From: Maea johnstoni
Taxonomy: Eukaryota; Annelida; Polychaeta; Spionida; Magelonidae
DNA length: 64,000 bases
Direction of reading: 5' to 3'
Assembly: GCA_963942565.1 (NCBI GenBank)
Contig: OZ012696.1
Coordinates: 18,662,921-18,726,920, forward strand
In this document: positions 62,901-64,000 of the stretch, one piece after another
How positions within the stretch are numbered: the first letter of the stretch is position 1
Layout of the letters: the number at the start of each line of letters is the position of its first letter
Position numbers and translations under genes: made by a program
The notes under the pieces: generated by a model
Seen by the model: the letters and a program-made list of their open reading frames with translations, nothing else
The model's database searches: none
What the model was told of the DNA's origin: nothing

Positions 62901-63843
62901 GGACTTTTTGCAGTCACAAAAATGTATTATTTTGTTAATTGTCATTTTATATGGTCAGATATTGCCCTAGAGTTATAGTTTTTCAAATGCTATATCAAAT
63001 TGAACTGGAGGGTTTGTTATTTATGATAGTGCCACCCATATTTCAAGTAGCAAATAATGGCAAATCGCAGCCATCAATGATAACACAATGGATACACAAT
63101 ACGTTTTATAATATAAAGCACAAGAAAAGAAAAAAGTAGTACTTGCCAGCACAGAAGTAGTCCCAGTATTCATAGGCAGTGCTTGGTTTGAAGTTGTCAT
63201 TCAATTTCACCATAGGATCATTGCGATCAATGCTCCATAGCCAACATCGTTTTGCACCGGGGTAAATGACAACAGACTTGCAGGATTTCTCATTTAGACA
63301 CTTTTGCAGGCATTCAATTTTGTCTATTTTGTCAAAATACTTAGGTTTCACTCGGAGTTTTGGTTGGTAGAAGTAGTATGCATACAGCCTATTCCAGGTA
63401 ACATCACATTTGGAGTCTACAAAAAAGTGAGAAATGCATTTATTATTTTCCAAATCTATTCACTCTGATGACAAGCTGGTATCGATGAACACATTGCAAA
63501 CAATGAGATAAAATGTTTAAGCAAGTCATAATTGATTATGTTGACAAATAGTGCCATGTGTAACAAGAATTTATACATTAAGAATGGTGGTTTCTTAAAC
63601 TACTTACTTGCAGCTTCTGTCTGACAGTACCCAAGACCTTTGGTGGTGCATGCTATAGTCCTATACATGCTGTTAATGTTGTAGTAGCATTCATTCTTCT
63701 TGCCCTTTGGTTGGGAATTGACATACCATGGTGACCATGTTAATGCCTTGCCGCTGCCAGTAAACAGGTTAGTTTCTCCAGTGGTGTACTGATGCTTTGC
63801 TGTATCATTAAAGATACTCAAAAGGGTATATCCATTACCAGTC
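30909..63843 (-). CDS. Gene 2: giant secreted F5/8C-CTLD-PAN / EB-module array / vWA protein (5' end outside window)
   Basis: Sixty exons chain in frame on the minus strand from a CTLD half-exon at 63843 to a TAG stop at 30911-30909, giving about 4,740 visible residues. Order: end of a CTLD, PAN and F5/8C of one cassette; a full cassette of F5/8C, F5/8C-like, CTLD, PAN, F5/8C (61382-56476); about 74 six-cysteine EB/EGF-like modules on 40 exons (56244-33406, the last shared with the start of the vWA domain); and the rest of the vWA domain on three exons. All EB exons are symmetric phase 1-1, which lets them be multiplied or skipped without frame loss. The cassette part matches gene 1 exon for exon, so the two are tandem paralogues. 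The N-terminus, and presumably a signal peptide, lie to the right of the window. Possible poly(A) signals are ATTAAA at 30759-30754 or AATAAA at 30292-30287. Likely extracellular; function unknown. Confidence 0.85.
32870..33045. repeat. 67-base tandem repeat, 2.6 copies
   Basis: TTCACATTGTTGTCTCAATA at 32871 recurs as TCCACATTGTTGTCTGAATA (32938) and TTGACATTGTTGTTGGAATC (33006), with GTGATTCAGACT between. Lies in the intron that splits the vWA MIDAS motif. Confidence 0.75.
34114..34407 (-). CDS. Gene 2 EB exon 39: two modules
   Basis: VIGSKCDEDTDCIDDKNSEC, RKDRCKCKTTCYYAAVKNRC, then DSCKKDADCDGKYSC, RDSDMDGARDKCMCPPGTKY. Like the 3' X exons the first module has an additional cysteine (CKTTCYY), and the second has a DSDMDGARD loop. 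Confidence 0.8.
34950..35264 (-). CDS. Gene 2 EB exon 38: two modules, both with acidic loops
   Basis: GVGADCSTNADCSNSD, CGDSNNDDTPDTCRC, then GNCTKSIECGNAFVC, KDTDGNGINDRCRCPIGYRF. Both modules contain a D-x-N/D-x-D/G-x-x-x-D loop, the only such exon seen. It is 315 bases long, the longest of the EB exons. Confidence 0.8.
35722..35886 (-). CDS. Gene 2 EB exon 37: one module with acidic loop
   Basis: DANSNDAGDYNTKCEKDSDC, DGILMCKDTDRDSTKDKCKC and YQSETGRCIRG. The DTDRDSTKD loop fits the calcium-binding pattern. The exon begins with a linker like the one that precedes second modules elsewhere, so exons 36 and 37 together equal one normal two-module exon split by an intron. Confidence 0.78.
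36128..36313 (-). CDS. Gene 2 EB exon 36: one module and Ser/Thr-rich linker
   Basis: VHGTTCKVKKDCKDLAHSRC, KDKVCICKRGYKY, then DSSDEPTTVAPNSNTEIPG. The layout (one module then a Thr/Pro linker) parallels the truncated X exon just upstream, which suggests the one-module form is the older exon design. Confidence 0.78.
36785..37968 (-). CDS. Array unit 9 (terminal): Y 37968-37696, Z 37436-37149, truncated X 36961-36785
   Basis: Y and Z are complete and common in type; Z has CEDDTEC. The X exon keeps only its first module (SCRYNQGKDTCEKSDN) and ends in VTTPATISSSG at a new GTAATT donor, 177 bases instead of 303. The second module is gone and the following intron is unlike the array introns, so the array boundary falls inside this exon. 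Frame is kept (phase 1-1). Confidence 0.85.
38367..39681 (-). CDS. Array unit 8: Y 39681-39409, Z 39147-38860, X 38669-38367
   Basis: Y has the single change CKNPLNC. Z begins VLGIECDDD where all others have VLGNEC and has GYRYYARSKKC. X has GNNEPTTPAPTSSKPGDY and the extra cysteine. These are the only differences from unit 7 that I noticed in coding sequence. Confidence 0.88.
40080..41394 (-). CDS. Array unit 7: Y 41394-41122, Z 40860-40573, X 40382-40080
   Basis: Nearly identical to unit 8 in exons and introns. The linker in X is GNNEATTPAPTSSKPGDY and the extra cysteine (SCRYNQ) is present. Y has CSARKDCKSPLNC. All splice sites match those of units 6 and 8 exactly. Confidence 0.88.
41636..42129. 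mobile_element. 494-base hairpin-bearing insertion in one array intron
   Basis: The corresponding introns of other units read GGTAAATATACAGTGTTCTG without a break; here the insert divides AAATAT and ACAGTG. It holds a 62-base inverted repeat with one mismatch (41641-41702 against 41716-41777) around a 13-base loop. A second 15-base inverted pair TTTATCTCATGATTG lies at 41781-41795 and 42116-42130. No coding content. It looks like a foldback or MITE-type element; no clear target duplication. Confidence 0.75.
42287..43598 (-). CDS. Array unit 6: Y 43598-43326, Z 43067-42780, X 42589-42287
   Basis: Y and Z are of the common type (DTDGDNKVDTCIC; GDSDGDKLADSCMC). X has CKRSCRYNQGNDTC: an extra cysteine replaces phenylalanine, giving seven cysteines in the first module, and Asn replaces Lys. 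This X is followed by the only intron that carries the 494-base hairpin insertion. Confidence 0.88.
43997..45319 (-). CDS. Array unit 5: Y 45319-45047, Z 44780-44493, X 44299-43997
   Basis: Y carries the KSSDC and SSKAKSC variants of unit 4. Z is of the common CKKSFQC type found in units further left. X still has SFRYNQGKD with an ordinary six-cysteine frame and the variant linker PTSIKPGDY. It marks the boundary between the older (right) and the highly similar (left) parts of the array. Confidence 0.88.
45717..47041 (-). CDS. Array unit 4: Y 47041-46769, Z 46500-46213, X 46019-45717
   Basis: Y has CDKSSDCADLDNSEC and GYRYSSKAKSC with CSAKKDC, shared with unit 5. Z has CKERFQC and a GTAGGG donor like unit 3. 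X has CHKKQCICKRSFRY. The unit is a mosaic of the units on each side, as expected from crossing-over inside the array. Confidence 0.88.
47439..48764 (-). CDS. Array unit 3: Y 48764-48492, Z 48222-47935, X 47741-47439
   Basis: Y is of the common form (GDYKDPCSARKDC). Z has the pair CKERFQC and YHAKSKNCKKG, shared only with unit 4, and a GTAGGG donor. X has CHKKQCICKRSFRY, also shared with unit 4. Units 3 and 4 therefore share a direct recent ancestor for Z and X, while Y of unit 3 resembles the units further left. Confidence 0.88.
49134..50450 (-). CDS. Array unit 2: Y 50450-50178, Z 49917-49630, X 49436-49134
   Basis: Y has GDTDGDNKVDTCICKKDYDY and a GDNKDPCSSRKDC variant. Z carries GYRYQVSSKKCKKG in place of GYRYHARSKKC and DACTKDDDC. 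X has GKGTCEKSDN. The Y-X intron of this unit resembles that of unit 3 more than those further left, showing a second homogenised group. Confidence 0.85.
50817..52034 (-). CDS. Array unit 1 (most diverged): Y 52034-51762, Z 51595-51308, X 51119-50817
   Basis: Y reads CNQNSDCADLDNSVC, KDTDGDDKIDTCLC and CKCPIGYRYSSKTKSCKKG. Its acceptor is TTGAAG and it has CNKDFTY where later Y exons have CKKDYDY. Z has GDSDGDKLADSCMCKRRYTY and a GAKQPGDHSDAC linker. X has CHKKKCICKRSFRYNQGKD and CLCPEGYRYVRRTQSC. All three are in phase 1-1. The distinct substitutions in every exon make this the oldest surviving unit or one outside recent homogenisation. Confidence 0.85.
52419..52706 (-). CDS. Gene 2 EB exon 8: two modules, Z-like
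   Basis: LGDECNKDSDCFNLENSYC, GDSNNDTAPDSCICKPNYSY, the insert KPVTKDEGNYKDKC, then CKSPLDCRKDKCLCPRGYRY. At 288 bases with the GDSN..PDS loop and the longer inter-module linker it is an outlying relative of the Z exons just before the tandem array. Confidence 0.8.
52902..52998. repeat. (ACT)n microsatellite at a splice donor
   Basis: About 95 bases of ACT on the plus strand, ending against the GTTAGT donor of EB exon 7. Confidence 0.97.
53004..53258 (-). CDS. Gene 2 EB exon 7: two modules
   Basis: LGDECSEDGDCIDLDNSYC, DNNGKCSCKRGYNY, then YECSAQKDCRSPFKC and CPGGYRYSFRTNRCRKG. The donor is GTTAGT and runs straight into a purine-rich (AGT)n microsatellite. Confidence 0.8.
53610..53864 (-). 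CDS. Gene 2 EB exon 6: two modules
   Basis: YDAECVEDKECSSLENAFC, GKNNKCKCKAGYTY, then TGCTDDKNCNKGYTC and RRGYKYSYKTSKCKKG. There is no acidic loop. A (TA)n tract of about 80 bases begins only some 35 bases upstream of the acceptor. Confidence 0.8.
53901..53982. repeat. (TA)n microsatellite
   Basis: About 82 bases of TA upstream (in transcript sense) of the acceptor of EB exon 6. Confidence 0.98.
54152..54424 (-). CDS. Gene 2 EB exon 5: two modules
   Basis: YRDECDDNADCVTLKNSYC, ADTNGDNLADSCMCKRGYTY, then VCKIEKDCRKPFNCKENLC and GHRYSYRRNKCMKG. The CMCKRGYTY stretch resembles the Z-type exons, whereas the length matches Y-type. The donor is the weaker GTATTT. Confidence 0.8.
54553..54825 (-). 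CDS. Gene 2 EB exon 4: two modules
   Basis: ITGECKSDEDCNDVDNSEC, YDSNADNKKDKCRC, then HECKVLEDCKRPLDCKNKKC and CPSGYRYSSRLFNCTKG. It has the two-module layout and 273-base length of the Y-type exons of the array and may represent an older relative of them. Confidence 0.8.
55060..55356 (-). CDS. Gene 2 EB exon 3: two modules joined by a TTTPAP linker
   Basis: The first module is IGSECTKGADCSSISKAVC...CRCPSGYSY...C. Then comes the linker IEPTTTPAPSGGYGSP, likely O-glycosylated, and the second module CSTEKDCKGALQC, VDTDSDRRKDTCRC, with an acidic DTDSDRRKD loop. Confidence 0.78.
55612..55749 (-). CDS. Gene 2 EB exon 2: one six-Cys module
   Basis: TGSTCKTNSDCNNGLIGD, FTECKNKKCACKAGYRKTA and PYCQQG give a single EB/EGF-like module without the acidic loop. 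The exon is 138 bases long, phase 1-1, with a GTGAGT donor. Confidence 0.75.
56101..56244 (-). CDS. Gene 2 EB exon 1: one six-Cys module with calcium-type loop
   Basis: GYGSGCSKDSQCAKAGLVC is followed by VDSDKDGSKDTCGCKRGF and a final C. The six cysteines follow C-x5-C-x6-C-x-loop-C-x-C-x11-C. The DSDKDGSKD segment fits the D-x-D-x-D-G-x-x-D calcium loop of thrombospondin type 3 repeats. It links the F5/8C part to the module array. Confidence 0.75.
56476..57656 (-). CDS. Gene 2 cassette 2: third F5/8C domain, exons H, I and J
   Basis: H (57656-57499) has CEEALVAALPPKALTNQTSY, GGWRPKRNNKQEWLQ. I (57254-57108) has VRFGEKIKVHRVILQGAANY and YYLEYTSDMRSW. J (56626-56476) has LASAIRIVPVRYAGWNQMTF then DVYGCPPTY. 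The GGWRPK..EWLQ segment is more canonical than in the other H exons. J joins in phase 1 to the first EB exon. Confidence 0.82.
57992..58237 (-). CDS. Gene 2 cassette 2: PAN/apple domain
   Basis: The exon encodes GGCQRHKWYTAYGKRYEF, SAECMAKCEEDKAFKCISVN, KRCGLV and FYFRYCAG. It is shorter (246 bases) and more diverged than the other PAN exons and lacks the W.W after the fifth cysteine, but the cysteine frame is kept. Symmetric phase 1; the donor is GTGTGT. Confidence 0.72.
58394..59344 (-). CDS. Gene 2 cassette 2: C-type lectin-like domain, exons E, F1 and F2
   Basis: E (59344-59164) starts ACPPGSALYNNKCYRHV. F1 (58800-58720) encodes FWLGTVKDDLTGEWSWSDRS, the clearest CTLD signature in the window (WLG...G.W.W.D.S). 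F2 (58527-58394) ends YRQVVCETEAA. An extra phase-2 intron divides F in this copy only. No EPN/QPD/WND motif was found in F2. Confidence 0.82.
59638..60253 (-). CDS. Gene 2 cassette 2: second F5/8C-like domain, exons C and D
   Basis: C (60253-60054) encodes CPSTGVMFKKCGVSKSTPAI, VDLGKVYHVTTFIGKPVSG and YKIQFSSNNKNW, leaving by GTGAGT. D (59761-59638) encodes LIRARYLKFIPESKDSQCIH then YEIHGC. The same Cys-led start and missing LDG opening as in gene 1 show that this half-length type is a stable part of the cassette. Confidence 0.78.
60559..61382 (-). CDS. Gene 2 cassette 2: F5/8C domain 1, exons A1, A2 and B
   Basis: A1 (61382-61229) reads FMPLGLQDGRILDGQMNASD and GWAPNR. A2 (61087-60916) reads WLQVDLLMDHIVSGILLQGC and KKFHIRYSNDSRTW. 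B (60703-60559) reads NARYVRLYTEEWKGYYPCAR then LEIKGRPKR. Here exon A is split by an extra phase-2 intron not present in either gene 1 copy; the outer phases are unchanged. Confidence 0.85.
61620..62805 (-). CDS. Gene 2 cassette 1: F5/8C domain, exons H, I and J
   Basis: Exons 62805-62630 (CDKPLMTKLSNSSFTASTMY), 62100-61954 (VNLGKMLKVTRISTQGGGY, YYVKTYTVLYS) and 61773-61620 (FAARVRVNPKTWYGAIVMRM then ELYGC). Phases 1-0-0-1 equal those of gene 1. A fragment of the MITE family lies just downstream of exon H (62496-62530). Confidence 0.85.
62496..62530. mobile_element. MITE terminal fragment
   Basis: TACAGTACAGACATTTAATT followed by CCTGCACCAGTC matches the terminal repeat of the MITE family. 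Only an end is recognisable. Lies in a gene 2 intron. Confidence 0.5.
63147..63416 (-). CDS. Gene 2 cassette 1: PAN/apple domain
   Basis: The exon encodes SKCDVTWNRLYAYYF, IECLQKCLNEKSCKSVVIY, RCWLWSID and DYFCAG. Frame continuity into the next exon (E-C-D-K-P) demands that it end at CTG|GCAAGT, a GC donor, because the nearby GT would give a stop codon straight after splicing. Confidence 0.8.
63608..63843 (-). CDS. Gene 2 cassette 1: C-terminal half of a CTLD (exon F)
   Basis: After a TTTTTAG acceptor the exon encodes TGNGYTLLSIF, LTWSPWYVNSQPKGKKNECY and GLGYCQTEAAS. WSPWYVNSQPKG...ECY is a good CTLD core, with an NSQPKG loop resembling the QPD/EPN position, so this copy may be nearer to a sugar-binding form than those of gene 1. 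The first half lies outside the window. Confidence 0.75.
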
Positions 63844-64000
63844 CTAAAAAGGTAAGATTGATCAGGTAAGTATATGACTCACAAATAAACATACAATTAG
63901 GTACACGTTTATGATAAGACAGGTTCTTATGCCGGTCACTGAATTCATGTTATATGCTTGTGAAATTAGACACATATTCAAACTAAAATGTCATCAAATC

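Overview
This is eukaryotic DNA, almost certainly from an invertebrate animal and probably a marine one. It is AT-rich, has GT-AG introns, many microsatellites, tRNA-derived SINEs, a decayed LINE and DNA-transposon debris. The coding content is extracellular animal domains: discoidin/F5/8 type C, C-type lectin-like (CTLD), PAN/apple, six-cysteine EB/EGF-like modules and a von Willebrand A (vWA) domain. I cannot name the species or phylum from the sequence alone.

There are two large genes, both on the minus strand and head to tail. Gene 1 runs from a TATA box near 16.8 kb, through a 5' UTR exon and a signal-peptide exon (ATG at 15741), leftward past base 1. It is built from a ten-exon cassette used twice in the window: F5/8C (exons A+B), a second F5/8C-like domain (C+D), CTLD (E+F), PAN (G), third F5/8C (H+I+J). 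Its 20 visible exons keep reading frame across every junction I checked (about 1,253 residues), and the 3' end lies outside the window.

Gene 2 enters from beyond 64 kb and ends with a stop at 30909. It starts inside the same cassette, carries one further full cassette (56.5-61.4 kb), then about 74 EB/EGF-like modules on 40 exons (33.4-56.2 kb), and ends in a vWA domain with a complete DxSxS metal site. About 4,740 residues are visible. Its core is an intragenic tandem array (36.8-52.0 kb): nine copies of a three-exon unit of about 1.7 kb, with introns as well as exons nearly identical in the 3' copies. The two genes are clearly paralogues, since exon order and intron phases match cassette for cassette.

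The 14-kb intergenic stretch (16.8-30.9 kb) has no host gene I can support. It holds a 4.35-kb element with terminal inverted repeats (17490-21838) that includes six near-perfect RFX/X-box-like palindromes, an (AAT)n tract, a decayed L1/Tx1-like LINE split by a tRNA-SINE, a 107-bp satellite with about 12 copies, a second tRNA-SINE family and a MITE that also occurs in introns of both genes.

Taken together the locus looks like a cluster of giant secreted adhesive or matrix proteins. F5/8C and CTLD domains are usual carbohydrate or lipid binders, PAN and EB modules are disulfide-rich spacers, and vWA is a metal-dependent protein-binding domain. A role in matrix, cuticle, adhesion or immune recognition is inference.
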